A DNA stretch of 64,000 bases from Lysobacter sp. Root916 (GTDB lineage Bacteria > Pseudomonadota > Gammaproteobacteria > Xanthomonadales > Xanthomonadaceae). A program made the translations under genes and the position numbers. The notes under the pieces were generated by a model. That model was not told where the DNA came from, searched no databases, and saw only the letters and a list, made by a program, of their open reading frames with translations. Below, in pieces: positions 41,548 to 50,609 of this stretch. Position 1 is the first letter of the stretch. Each line of letters begins with the position of its first letter. The DNA lies in contig NZ_LMJF01000015.1 of assembly GCF_001429785.1 (NCBI RefSeq), positions 4,767 to 68,766 on the forward strand. The letters run 5' to 3'.

Positions 41548-42081
41548 TCAGGTCTGAGGGCAATGGGGTTGCGGTTCGCTGTCCGCCTCGGCGACGCGGA
41601 AGCGGCCGGCGTTGGACAGCACCAGGGCGCCGACCGGGATGCCGTCGTGGCTGCAGACGCTGAAGCTGACGTTGCTGCCCTCGTTGCCGCCGTCGGATTG
41701 GAACACCACCCGACGACGACCTTGCGTGCTGTAGATGCGCAGGCCCTTCACGGGTCCCTGCGGACGAAGGAGCACCGGGTCGCCCTGGCCGTAACGACGG
41801 TCGCCGTCGACGTCGGCGTAGACGACCCAGCCCTGGCTCCAGTCGACGCTCTCCTCGCAGCGACCGTCGCGCGCGGCCGGGCACACGATCATGGCGCTGC
41901 CGGTGGAGACCGCCATGCGCGCCGAGTCCAGAAAGCTCTCGGTCATGGCCGTGGCGACCGTGCCCATGCGAACCCGGACGATGGCCCGGCTGGCGCCGGG
42001 TACGGCAATGCCGATCAACACGGCTGCAACCGTCAACGCGAACAGCATTTCGATGAGAGTGATTCCTTTCACACGGTTCAT
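41548..42081 (-). CDS. GspH/FimT-like pseudopilin
   Basis: 177 residues with a type IV prepilin leader: MNRVKG then ITLIEMLFAL, with cleavage after Gly6 and the +5 Glu present. A GspH-type beta domain follows, including VCPAARDGRCEESVDWSQGW and the YADVDGDRRYGQGDPVLLRP stretch common in FimT/GspH proteins. It would be a minor pilin or priming pseudopilin of the type IV system. It is detached from the main minor-pilin operon by about 1.3 kb and by a gene on the opposite strand, and is a paralog of the fimT gene at 49947-50609. Confidence 0.88.
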   Translation of the reverse strand: MNRVKGITLIEMLFALTVAAVLIGIAVPGASRAIVRVRMGTVATAMTESFLDSARMAVSTGSAMIVCPAARDGRCEESVDWSQGWVVYADVDGDRRYGQGDPVLLRPQGPVKGLRIYSTQGRRRVVFQSDGGNEGSNVSFSVCSHDGIPVGALVLSNAGRFRVAEADSEPQPHCPQT

Positions 42082-42459
42082 GCGGCGCTCCTTGCGACGA
42101 AGCGCCAGTATCGATGCGTCGAACGAGCTTGTCCGTAGGAAATCTTCCCGACATCGGGTCAGGGAACGCCGCGCTTTCGGTAACTGCGACGAAGGAACTG
42201 CGGCATTAGCGCGATTCGGGAGCGTGTTAGATCGGCGCGCGCGTTATACGCGAGTGATTGCGCCAATGGCGAATCGGGCGGCAATCCGGATTCGAAGCTT
42301 GGGTGTCGTTCACGCATGCGAACGCGGTTCTCGTGCGGTTAGGGATATTCCTACCCGACGGCGCGTGCAAACTCCGATACCGGATGCGATCGGCCTCATG
42401 CACGCTGATGTCGTCGACGAGGATCGTCGGCGCATTTGAGTCGATAGAGGAGGACATCC
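42082..42459. other. Intergenic region between GspH-like and secreted protein genes
   Basis: 378 bp between two divergent genes, so it should hold both promoters. Base composition is less GC-rich than the neighbours. No convincing repeat, RNA or gene was seen; open frames crossing it are poor in protein-like features. Confidence 0.55.
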
Positions 42460-42969
42460 ATGCGAAAGCAAGATTCTTACCAGCGGTGCCGTTCGGCAAG
42501 CTGCTGGCTCACATTGACGGCATTGCTCGCCTTCGCAAGCCATGCCGAGGCGGAAGGCCGCGTCTACGACTACGTGGACGCAGGAAGTTACCTGCGCAAC
42601 GAGGCGGCGGTCCAGGTCTGGCACGGTCTGCGCCAACGCCTGCGCGTGGAGTTCGACCAGATCTGCGGCGATACGTTCTGCGAGGGCGAGTACAGCAATA
42701 TCCAGTCCTTGGGTTTCCTTTGTTCGGTGGACCGCGCAAGCGGCCTTGTCGGCCAATGCGTATGGCTGTTCGCGGGCAGCCAGGAAGAGATCGATCCGGC
42801 GAGTGGCCGTGTGTATGTGGAGGCGCGATCCTGGCAGTGCCAAATCCCCTTGGCGCCTCGGACAGCCATGGAGGCGCTGTTGTCGCTGTCCGACGCGGAC
42901 TCGGTACTGCACGCGCCGTTACCTGGCACACAAGCTTCGATCTACGACGGCCTGATGTCCTGCCTGTAG
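42460..42969 (+). CDS. Secreted cysteine-rich protein of unknown function
   Basis: 169 residues with a signal peptide (SCWLTLTALLAFASHAEA, cleavage near residue 32). The mature part has six cysteines: the pair in QICGDTFCEGEY, one each in GFLCSVD, GQCVWLF and WQCQIPLA, and one at the end (MSCL). This permits three disulfides. No known domain was recognised. It is on the plus strand inside an otherwise minus-strand pilin region, in the gap between the GspH-like pseudopilin and pilE. A GAGGAG site is 6 bp before the ATG, so it is probably real. It may be a periplasmic or secreted small protein; nothing ties it to pili apart from position. Confidence 0.75.
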   Translation: MRKQDSYQRCRSASCWLTLTALLAFASHAEAEGRVYDYVDAGSYLRNEAAVQVWHGLRQRLRVEFDQICGDTFCEGEYSNIQSLGFLCSVDRASGLVGQCVWLFAGSQEEIDPASGRVYVEARSWQCQIPLAPRTAMEALLSLSDADSVLHAPLPGTQASIYDGLMSCL

Positions 42970-42982
42970 CTCGTGAGGCTGG

Positions 42983-43096
42983 ATGCGAGTTGCGACGTCC
43001 GGGTTTTGCGATCCAAGCACCGGCACCGGCATAAGCACCGGGACCGGCGCGGGCGCGGGTACCGGCGCGGGCATCAATGCGGGTGCCGGACGCTAG
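42983..43096 (+). CDS. Possible 37-residue Gly/Thr/Ala-repeat peptide
   Basis: An ATG 14 bp after the previous stop, with GAGG upstream, opens a 37-codon frame. After MRVATSGFCDPS it becomes a two-residue repeat, TGTGISTGTGAGAGTGAGI, and ends at TAG. The DNA here is a short imperfect GGCACC/GGCGCG tandem (43017-43090). It may be a real tiny peptide or just low-complexity DNA read in frame. From 43097 to 43392 no other feature was seen. Confidence 0.25.
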   Translation: MRVATSGFCDPSTGTGISTGTGAGAGTGAGINAGAGR

Positions 43097-43392
43097 ATGC
43101 TGGGCGTCGTTCGACGGCGTCGGGTTACCGGGTTACCGGATTGCCGGATCGCGAGCGTATGAACGAGGAAGCACCGAAGCTAGCCGCCGTGCGGGCAGGC
43201 GAGCAGGGCTTCGGTCGAGGCGAAATGGCCCCAGCGCTGCGGGGCCGATGGCCGATACGCCCGGTCCGGCCATATCGAAACGTTCGCGGAGCCGCAAGCG
43301 ATATTCGCGATTGTGGTGCGGACGATGCCGCGTTTGCGACTGGCGGCCGCAGCAGCAGCGCCGGCCTTGGGCCGACGCCGCCGCGCGCGTCT

Positions 43393-43818
43393 TCACTTCC
43401 AGCAATAGTCCGAGGACTTCGCAGTCTTCTTGCCGGTCGCGTCCACACTCATGGTGCCGCACTTGTCCTGGCTTTGGTCGGAGCCGCTGGCAGGCGTAGC
43501 GGTGACGGTGTAGCTGCGCGTGTCGGCCTGCAGGCTCAAGCTGTAATAGGCGGTTCCGGTGCTGCGCGGCGACTGGTCGAAGCCGGCGATCTCCTTCAGC
43601 GTCTTGCCCGTGTACTTGCCGTTGACCGTGTAGTAGCGCTCCATCGCCTGTGCGGCCTCGGCCAAGTCGGCCTGGGCCTGGCCGCGCCGGCTCTTGCGCA
43701 CGCTGTCCTGATACGTCGGAACAGCGATAGCGACGAGGATGCCGATCACCGCCACCACGATCATCAATTCGATAAGCGTGAAGCCTGCGTTGCGTTGTAG
43801 CGGGGCATGGAGAGTCAT
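43393..43818 (-). CDS. pilE: Type IV minor pilin
   Basis: 141 residues: leader MTLHAPLQRNAG, cleavage after Gly12, then FTLIELMIVVAVIGILVAIA with the +5 Glu. The globular part has the two C-terminal cysteines (DKCGTMS and DYCWK) that close the D-region loop of type IV pilins. PilE of this length in Xanthomonadaceae is the last gene of the fimT-pilV-W-X-Y1-E operon. It is a minor pilin that helps prime the pilus and present PilY1 at the tip. It starts 11 bp after pilY1. Confidence 0.93.
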   Translation of the reverse strand: MTLHAPLQRNAGFTLIELMIVVAVIGILVAIAVPTYQDSVRKSRRGQAQADLAEAAQAMERYYTVNGKYTGKTLKEIAGFDQSPRSTGTAYYSLSLQADTRSYTVTATPASGSDQSQDKCGTMSVDATGKKTAKSSDYCWK

Positions 43819-43829
43819 TGTCGCGCTCC

Positions 43830-46800
43830 TCATCGGATCTGGCGCCAGGACAGACGTCCGCAGGGACGCAGCATGTACAGCGACGGAGCGCCCGGGGCTT
43901 GGAGAATGACCGAGCATTGCGTCGGCGGCGGCTTGTCGTCGCCGGGGGCCACGGCGGGATCGCTGTTGCTGGTCAGGAAGGTCGCCAGTTCCTTGGCTGC
44001 GCCCGAACCGCCGGTGTCGGTCTTCATCGCCGCGGTGCCCTCGGGCGGCGCAGTGCCATCGATGGACTGCATGCGGGTGTCCTGCAGGCGTGCGGCGCCG
44101 CTCAAGGCGTCCAGCCCGTACAGATAGTTGTCGCCGCCCAAGGCGCAACCGACTCCGCCGATATCGGTATTGGGCGTGTAGGTAAGGAAGAACAGGATGC
44201 CGTTCTGCAGCCTCGGGTAGCCGAGGAAGCGTTCGCCCCTGGCGACCGTGGTGCCGTCGCCGTTCGCGTCCAGTCCGAGGTCCAGGTACCAGCCGCGCGT
44301 ATTCAAGCCGCCGATGGTGCGGCTGGCGCTGCGCATGCCGCCCGTTTCGGAGCGGATGAACTGCTGTTGCAGCGCGCCGCGGCCGGAGACCGCGACGCCG
44401 CTGTCGAGGATGCCGTACACGGTCTGCATCGATGTGTCGGTTGCATCGGCGGTGAAGGAGTAGCTACCGGTGCCGAAGAACACCATCGCGCCGGAGCCGG
44501 CTGCGCTGACTTCCAGGCCGCCGATGATGGGCTGGCGCTTGTTGGCGCGGTCGCGCGCCGTGTAGAGCGGCTTGCCGCCCAGGGCCAGGCTGTAGTCGCG
44601 CAGATCGAATTTCCACACGCTGCCGTGCTGGTCGGCGGCGTAGACGGTGTCGACCAGGCCGTCGCGGCCGCGGTTCTTGCTGCGGCCTTGCCATTGGTCG
44701 ATCGCGACCAGGTTGCCCAGGCCGTTGCTGGCGGTGACTTCGGCTTCGCTGGCCTCGATGCTGGTGACGGCGCCGGTGGACATATCGACCACCAGCAGGG
44801 CGGCCTTGCCGCGCGTGCTGTTGTAACCGTTGCCCAGGATCGCCTTCCATTTCACGCCGCTGGCGTCGGCCACCGGCACCACGACCGGGCGGCCGAGCAC
44901 GTAGCCCAGCCGGTTCTGGATCGGGACGCCCGTGCTGTCGTTGGCGGTGACCTTGTCGCTGAGCTCCCACATGACGGCCGGCGAGCTGCTTTGCGCGGTG
45001 ACATCCAGGGCGAACACGTTCTTGCCGCCGGCGCCGGACGAGGCGACCAGCGCGGTCTTCCAGCTGCCGTCGTAGACGTCGGAGACCACGACCGGCCCGT
45101 CGACGTAGTAGCGGTGCTGATGCAGCTGCGCGGTACGGCTGCGATCGAACGGGAACAGCAGGTTGCCCATGTGCCCCAACGAGGTGGTGGGGATGTAGGC
45201 GAAGGTCTCGCTGCCGGTGTCGCCATTGAACGCGTGCAGCATGCCGTCGTTGGCGCCGGCGTAGACCATGCTGGTCTGGGTGGCGTATTTGCTCTTCAGA
45301 TAGGCGGCGTAATTGAGCTCGTCGTACTTGCCGTTGGTGTACAGGTTGCCGTGCCCATAGTCGTCGCCGCGCGCGGAAATCACCACATCGGAATTGACGA
45401 TGTCGCCCAACAAGGTGGTGCGCCTGCGCAAGCGTAGGTTGGTTCTGTCGGCATCGCCTTCCAGCGTACGGTCGCCGCGCAGGTACTGGATCATCTGGGC
45501 CGAACTGGGATATGTAGCGAGTAGCGGCAACGCCGTGGCCGGCGCCCGCAGCTGGTCGTACAGGCCCTTGCAGGGCGACAACGTGTCCGCGCACAGCTCG
45601 TTGTAGGTCTCCAGTCCGGTGCCGGTGAACGCCGCTGGCAGGAAGGCTTCGACCTTGGGTTTGACGGTGCCGTTGGCGCGCGCGAACCGGATCGCGCGGG
45701 AGCCCGATCTGCCGACCAACTGGGTTTCCGCGCGCCACTTCTCGGTGAGCGTGGCGCTCTTGGTCGCGGTGTCGAAGCCCACGGTGGAGGCGATCAGGCG
45801 GCCGTACCAGTCCGTGCCGTTGTTGGTCGCGGCGTAGTTGGGTTGCACGCTGAGGCTGCCGCTGCCGAGGCGGGTGCCGGTGGAGCCGATGTTGGCCGAC
45901 GGCGACGCCGCGTTGCCCACGCTGGACAGCACTTCCCGCATGGCCTGGGTGATCTGGTCTGGGCTGCTGACGTTGAACATGCGGCCGCGGCCGTTGATGG
46001 TGGCGTGCCAGAGTTCATCGATCACCTCGCCCGTGTCCACGGTACGCGGGTGCACCGCGCTCCAGGGCGGAGGGAAGGTGTAAGGATCGCGGGTGGAGTC
46101 GGCGTTCTGCCCATAGATCTTGCCGACCGCACCCAGCGTGATGCCGTAGAAGTTCATGTGCAGATTGCGCTGGCAATCGACCGACGGGTTGGCGGCGGCA
46201 TTGGCGCAGGCTTCGTCGGCCACCGGCACGCGACCTTGCAGCGTGGCGAAGGCCCCGTCTGTGCGCAGCGGCGTGCCGTTGCCCGAGTAGTACGCGGTAG
46301 CGATGTCGGCGATCGTGTCGGCATGGATGTCGGCGAACGGCGCACCGAGGGCGCCGTCGGTGTTGCCGTAGCCGATCGGGCCGGTGTTGGCGTTGGTGTA
46401 GCCGTCGGTGAACAGCACGCCGATATTCTTCTGGCAGGCGCTGATTACCGGCACTTCACTGCCGCCGACGCGGCGGAACTGTTCGCCCAGGTACGCGACC
46501 GCGTCGCGGTTGGGGGTGCCGCCATTGGGGACCAGGGCGTTGAAATTGTCCGTGTACAGGGCGAGCCGACCCGCGGTGGTCGAGGTATCGTGCATGGTGA
46601 CGTCGTTACGGCCGTTGATCGTGAAGTAGCCGACGCGCAGGTCGCGTATGCCGTCCATCGAGTCGCGCATGGCGCCTATCGTCGACAGCAGGCGGTTGCG
46701 GCGGTACTGGAACCAGTTGGCGAAATTCTGCATCGCCGCCGTGTATTGGGCAGTCGTGGAGAAGTTGGCGGACCGGATTTCGTAACGATAAAGCGTGTTG

Positions 46801-47654
46801 TTCGGCACATTCAGCGCCGTGACCGCGGTGACCTTGGCGGGAAGGTAGCCGTAGCCGACGGGTAGGTCGACGCCTGCTACCGGTGTGGCCGTCATCAGGT
46901 AGAAGGTCGGGACATAGTAGGAGACGCCGAGCATGCACTCGCCCACGATGCGGAAGTCCTTGGTCACGTTCTGCCAAGTGCCACCGGTATTGACCGCGAA
47001 GTTGGGGGTGCCGTCTCGGACCGCGATGCATTGCGTGTTCGGCGCGGTGCGAACGACGGCGCCGGCCGGCACCGTCATGTTGTTGAGCATGAGGAAGCCC
47101 TCGCCGGCGACCTGGCGGTTGACCTCGAGGTTGTAGCTGACCGCATTGCCCGTGTTGCCGGCGCGTGGATCCGCGCGCGTATCGGTGATGGTGGCGTTCG
47201 CCCAACGCACACCGTCCGATCCGATCCAGGGGTCGTAGCGCACGGTCGGGTTGAAGTACTCCCGGTTGAAGGCGGGCCAGCGGAACAGCCCCATGCTGTC
47301 GAACGGCGGCGGCGCGCCCGCAGGAAATGCGGCGTTATAGCCGCTGTGCGGAAACAGGAACAGATAGCAGTTGTTATTGCTCGCGCAAGCGGCAGCCGTG
47401 GTGCCGCCAAACGCACGACTGGCCGGTATCCAGGCCGATTCGCCATCGCGGATGCCGGCCAGCATGACCTCGAACATCATCGAGTTCGAATCGTCGACCG
47501 CCATGATCAGCGCGGGCTTGATCGTGGCTTGCGCGTTCATCGGCGCCTGGGCGAGTTCGCCCACGCCCTGGTCGGCCACGGAAGGGGCCCAGCGGGCCAA
47601 CCCGGTGAGTGCCAGGACCAGCGCGATGGAAATCAGTGGAGTGCGGGATGCCAT
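43830..47654 (-). CDS. pilY1: Type IV pilus tip/assembly protein PilY1
   Basis: 1274 residues. A signal peptide is followed by a von Willebrand A-like N-terminal part with the metal-site motif DDSNS (residues 54-58) in ALIMAVDDSNSMMFEVML. The C-terminal part from about residue 700 is the PilC/PilY1 beta-propeller (GDIVNSDVVISARGDDYGHG, VYAGANDGMLHAFNGDTGSE, ALDVTAQSSSPAVMWELSDK, YAADQHGSVWKFDLRDYSLA). A calcium-type loop DLGLDANGDGTTVARGE lies near the end. PilY1 sits at the pilus tip and controls extension, adhesion and surface sensing. It starts 10 bp after pilX. The ATG at 47654 follows a GAGG site. Confidence 0.95.
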   Translation of the reverse strand: MASRTPLISIALVLALTGLARWAPSVADQGVGELAQAPMNAQATIKPALIMAVDDSNSMMFEVMLAGIRDGESAWIPASRAFGGTTAAACASNNNCYLFLFPHSGYNAAFPAGAPPPFDSMGLFRWPAFNREYFNPTVRYDPWIGSDGVRWANATITDTRADPRAGNTGNAVSYNLEVNRQVAGEGFLMLNNMTVPAGAVVRTAPNTQCIAVRDGTPNFAVNTGGTWQNVTKDFRIVGECMLGVSYYVPTFYLMTATPVAGVDLPVGYGYLPAKVTAVTALNVPNNTLYRYEIRSANFSTTAQYTAAMQNFANWFQYRRNRLLSTIGAMRDSMDGIRDLRVGYFTINGRNDVTMHDTSTTAGRLALYTDNFNALVPNGGTPNRDAVAYLGEQFRRVGGSEVPVISACQKNIGVLFTDGYTNANTGPIGYGNTDGALGAPFADIHADTIADIATAYYSGNGTPLRTDGAFATLQGRVPVADEACANAAANPSVDCQRNLHMNFYGITLGAVGKIYGQNADSTRDPYTFPPPWSAVHPRTVDTGEVIDELWHATINGRGRMFNVSSPDQITQAMREVLSSVGNAASPSANIGSTGTRLGSGSLSVQPNYAATNNGTDWYGRLIASTVGFDTATKSATLTEKWRAETQLVGRSGSRAIRFARANGTVKPKVEAFLPAAFTGTGLETYNELCADTLSPCKGLYDQLRAPATALPLLATYPSSAQMIQYLRGDRTLEGDADRTNLRLRRRTTLLGDIVNSDVVISARGDDYGHGNLYTNGKYDELNYAAYLKSKYATQTSMVYAGANDGMLHAFNGDTGSETFAYIPTTSLGHMGNLLFPFDRSRTAQLHQHRYYVDGPVVVSDVYDGSWKTALVASSGAGGKNVFALDVTAQSSSPAVMWELSDKVTANDSTGVPIQNRLGYVLGRPVVVPVADASGVKWKAILGNGYNSTRGKAALLVVDMSTGAVTSIEASEAEVTASNGLGNLVAIDQWQGRSKNRGRDGLVDTVYAADQHGSVWKFDLRDYSLALGGKPLYTARDRANKRQPIIGGLEVSAAGSGAMVFFGTGSYSFTADATDTSMQTVYGILDSGVAVSGRGALQQQFIRSETGGMRSASRTIGGLNTRGWYLDLGLDANGDGTTVARGERFLGYPRLQNGILFFLTYTPNTDIGGVGCALGGDNYLYGLDALSGAARLQDTRMQSIDGTAPPEGTAAMKTDTGGSGAAKELATFLTSNSDPAVAPGDDKPPPTQCSVILQAPGAPSLYMLRPCGRLSWRQIR

Positions 47655-47664
47655 CGTATGGGCC

Positions 47665-48192
47665 TCAGGGAATGAAGACGGTGTCGAGCACCGCATCTGA
47701 ACTGGCGTTGTCGTCGCGGTCGGTGGCGTAAGCGGTGATCTGGAACACCAGGTTGGGCTCCTTGTTCAGCACTTCGCCCTGCTTGAGCGAGCTGTAGCCG
47801 CTGATGCACTGGTCGATGCGACGGGTAATGCTGGCGCGGCCGCCGGTGGGCGGGGCGGAGAAGTTCTTGTCGGCGGCCCAGTCGCTGGGCGAATACGTCT
47901 TCTGGCAGTAAGGCTCGTCCACCGCGATCAGTTCCGCGCCCTGACTGTCGAGTTGCCGGTCCAGGTCGTTCTCGCGCTGGCGCACGCTGGCTTCGGCGTT
48001 CTCCAACGCTTGTTGGGTGGCGCGATAGTTGGACGACATGCGCTCCTGCAGCCCGGTGACCTGGACCGCGGTGACCCCGATCAGCGACAGCAGGATCAGC
48101 AGGATCAGGGCGACGTACAAAGACGAGCCGCGTTGGTGCGTGCGGCTGCGCGGCAGGCTGCGGCGTGCGGGGCGGGAGGCGATCGGGGTCAT
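47665..48192 (-). CDS. pilX: Minor pilin PilX
   Basis: 175 residues. An arginine-rich N-terminus (HQRG) is followed by SSLYVALILLILLSLIGVTA, where the residue after the Gly is Ser rather than Phe and no +5 Glu is present, as is usual for PilX_N family members. The following helix (QERMSSNYRATQQALENAEA) matches the family. It is a tip-complex minor pilin between pilW and pilY1. Its start is 10 bp after the pilW stop. Confidence 0.9.
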   Translation of the reverse strand: MTPIASRPARRSLPRSRTHQRGSSLYVALILLILLSLIGVTAVQVTGLQERMSSNYRATQQALENAEASVRQRENDLDRQLDSQGAELIAVDEPYCQKTYSPSDWAADKNFSAPPTGGRASITRRIDQCISGYSSLKQGEVLNKEPNLVFQITAYATDRDDNASSDAVLDTVFIP

Positions 48193-48202
48193 CGGCAGGT
48201 TC

Positions 48203-49474
48203 TCAGTTGCCGAACAGGCGGTTGCGCAAGGCGACGTTGGTTTCGTAGACGCCGCGGTAGCGCTGGTCGTCCGGCGCGCCGACCTTGACGCCGAGCACCG
48301 ACGGCGCCTCGCTGCGTTGGGCCGCCATCGCGGGGTCGTTGCTGCGGATCATCATTCCCAGCTTCAGGCTGCCCACGCGCTGCCAGCCTTCGCGGCCGGT
48401 GGCGTTGGGCAGAATGTTGCTGGCGGTGACCTGGGCGTCGATGTAGCCGCTGGGCACGCCGGCCGGGGTCTGCTTGGCGCTGTTGTCCTGCCCGTACAGC
48501 AGCTGCAGCGTTTCCACGCCGGGGACCAGTTCCTCGATGTCGCGCTGGATCGCGTTGGCGCCCGGCGCGGCGGTGAATCGCATCCGGTACAGGGCCGGCG
48601 TCGCTTCGGTGCCGCTGACGCCGACGTAGTAGGCCAGGCTGTCCGCGCGGTAGACGCGGATCTGCATGAGCGTGGGGTCGATGCTGTCGCGCAGATTGAA
48701 TGCGCTGCGGTTGAGTTCGGACTTGCCGCCGCCGGCGATCACGGTCAGGGTCACATTCGCGCCGCCGCCGGGCTCCCTCACGCTGTCGACGTGGAAGGTG
48801 GTGGCGCCGCGGCAGTCGGCGATCGCCAGCAGACCGGGCTGAACGCCGTTGCGCTTCATCGACGCCCAACCGGTGCCGTCGACGAGGATGGTCGCTTCGC
48901 TGCCGTCGGCCGAGACGGTCAGGCTGCTGACCTGCGCGCTTTCCGCCGACAGGCTGCGGATCAGCAGCAGGTCGCTGCCTTTGACCGGTGCCGGCTCGCC
49001 GGCGCCGGTGCGCAGCAAGCTCGGCAAGGCCTCGGTCCAATCGCCGTCGGGAGCGCCCGCCACCGGCGTTGCGCCCAGGCTCAGCGTGTCGCCGGGGCCG
49101 GTCCCTTTGGCTTCGTAGCCGCGCAGCGCGAAATCGAAGCGCAGTGCGTTGGTGTAGGTACGTGCCGGCAGCGATTCGAAGTTGGCGCGGTCGGTCAGGA
49201 ACAGCTGGCCGAAGCTGGGCAAGCTGGACATGAGATGCGATTGGTCGTTGACGCAGCCCATGTGGCCGACCATGCGGGCATCGCGCTGCAGGTATTCGAC
49301 CGCGAAGCGTCCGCCCTCCTGCGCACGCGCCATGCCCTGTGCCATCACATAGGAGGCGCGCGAAGCGGCGAACACCTGCACCAGGCCGAACACCAGCACG
49401 ATGCTGAGGGTGACGGCGATCATCAGTTCGACCAGGGACAGGCCGGTCTGGAGGTGGCGTGGGGCGCGCGTCAT
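48203..49474 (-). CDS. pilW: Minor pilin PilW
   Basis: 423 residues: leader MTRAPRHLQTG, cleavage after Gly11, then LSLVELMIAVTLSIVLVFGL with the +5 Glu. The sequence AASRASYVMAQGMARAQEGG and FAVEYLQRDARMVGHMGCVN are typical of PilW. The long C-terminal domain is a two-part minor pilin body. PilW is part of the pilus tip priming complex. The ATG at 49474 overlaps the pilV stop by 4 bp. Confidence 0.93.
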   Translation of the reverse strand: MTRAPRHLQTGLSLVELMIAVTLSIVLVFGLVQVFAASRASYVMAQGMARAQEGGRFAVEYLQRDARMVGHMGCVNDQSHLMSSLPSFGQLFLTDRANFESLPARTYTNALRFDFALRGYEAKGTGPGDTLSLGATPVAGAPDGDWTEALPSLLRTGAGEPAPVKGSDLLLIRSLSAESAQVSSLTVSADGSEATILVDGTGWASMKRNGVQPGLLAIADCRGATTFHVDSVREPGGGANVTLTVIAGGGKSELNRSAFNLRDSIDPTLMQIRVYRADSLAYYVGVSGTEATPALYRMRFTAAPGANAIQRDIEELVPGVETLQLLYGQDNSAKQTPAGVPSGYIDAQVTASNILPNATGREGWQRVGSLKLGMMIRSNDPAMAAQRSEAPSVLGVKVGAPDDQRYRGVYETNVALRNRLFGN

Positions 49475-49950
49475 AGGTCGCTGCTCACGCTGAAGCGGGT
49501 GCCGCTGTCGTCGCTGCGCCAGCGCTTGGCGTCGCCCCAATCCAGGGTCACGGTGACCCGGCTGATGCGGTTCACCACATTGATGGTTACCTGGGCGGTC
49601 GCGTCCTCGCCCAGCGCATACAACAGACGACAGGCGAATTCCTTCTTCTGCTCCTTGGAGCCGGTGGCGCCGGCCGCGGTGCAGCCGCGCTTGTCGGCGT
49701 CGGCGGCCTTGATCGTGCCGGCGTAGTTGATCGCGTTGAAACGGTTGGAACGGATGCTGTCCATCAGTTCGTAGGACAGGTTGGTCGCCACGGTGCGGGT
49801 GTTGGCGCTCTGGGTCAGGCGCAGGTTGGTCACCTGCAGCATGGCCAGCCCGAGCAGGCCGAAGCCGAGCACGAGCAGGCTGATGAGCACCTCGATCAGG
49901 CTGAAGCCGGCGCTGCGCTTGCGGGCGCCGAGCGTGCGTAGGGTGTTCAT
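49471..49950 (-). CDS. pilV: Minor pilin PilV
   Basis: 159 residues: leader MNTLRTLGARKRSAG, cleavage after Gly15, then FSLIEVLISLLVLGFGLLGL with the +5 Glu. The next helix has LAMLQVTNLRLTQSANTRTV, as in PilV. It joins the tip priming complex. It overlaps fimT by 4 bp at the start and pilW by 4 bp at the end, showing tight coupling in the operon. Confidence 0.93.
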   Translation of the reverse strand: MNTLRTLGARKRSAGFSLIEVLISLLVLGFGLLGLAMLQVTNLRLTQSANTRTVATNLSYELMDSIRSNRFNAINYAGTIKAADADKRGCTAAGATGSKEQKKEFACRLLYALGEDATAQVTINVVNRISRVTVTLDWGDAKRWRSDDSGTRFSVSSDL

Positions 49951-50609
49951 GGGCAGGTCTCCTTGCTGACGCTGGCCTGGCCGATCGCGCCCACGCTGAT
50001 GCTGCGTACCTGGTGCTGGCCCGGCGTGCAGGGATCGGGCTGCAGGCGCAGGCTGCGCGGGGTGGTGGAGGTGGAGCGGCCTTGATGGTCGAAGGCGATC
50101 AGGTCGACGTTGTTGGCGCTGATCGCAATGTTGCCGCTGGGCTCCAGAGTGCGGCGCACTTCCGCCGCATCGAAAGTCTGGTCGCGATCGTCGTCGGTCC
50201 AGACCAGCAGGCCGGCGTTCCAATCCTTGCCGCAACTGGTGCCGTCGGCGCCGCGCGGACAGACCGTGGAGCCGGACTTGGCGCGCAGCGCTTCGTTGCG
50301 GGCGTAGGCCAGGGTGGCCAGGGTCAGGTTGGTGGTCGACGCCAGGCGGTTGGCGCGCAGGGACTCGATGAAGCTGGGAAAGGCCAGGCCCATCAGCACC
50401 GCGATGATGGTCAGGACCACCAGCAGCTCCATCAGGCTGAAGCCCGCGCTGGCCGTGGGCGCGCGGCGTGTGGCGGAGGGCTTGCTTATAAAACCGCGGC
50501 GCCAGGCACCATTTCGGTGAGCGTCGCGGCGATTATCTTCTTCGCTGGCTACCTGGATTATTGCGGGCCGTTGCTGCGTCGAGGCGGATATTGCGTTCGG
50601 CGTCGCCAT
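49947..50609 (-). CDS. fimT: Minor pilin FimT/GspH (first gene of the operon)
   Basis: 220 residues as read. The pilin signature is ASAG then FSLMELLVVLTIIAVLMGLA with the +5 Glu at the mature position. The body contains NEALRAKSGSTVCPRGADGT and GLLVWTDDDRDQTFDAAEVR, standard for FimT. The only ATG upstream in frame gives a 56-residue leader before the cleavage Gly, far longer than the usual 6-25. Either the true start is a rare codon nearer the pilin domain, or a frameshift or start mutation has extended it. FimT in this group can bind DNA during uptake. Confidence 0.82.
   Translation of the reverse strand: MATPNAISASTQQRPAIIQVASEEDNRRDAHRNGAWRRGFISKPSATRRAPTASAGFSLMELLVVLTIIAVLMGLAFPSFIESLRANRLASTTNLTLATLAYARNEALRAKSGSTVCPRGADGTSCGKDWNAGLLVWTDDDRDQTFDAAEVRRTLEPSGNIAISANNVDLIAFDHQGRSTSTTPRSLRLQPDPCTPGQHQVRSISVGAIGQASVSKETCP

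Noticed and set aside
42227-42499. Minus-strand 90-codon frame overlapping the start of the secreted protein gene
   Set aside because: No ribosome site, no protein-like pattern, and it overlaps a gene with a convincing signal peptide.
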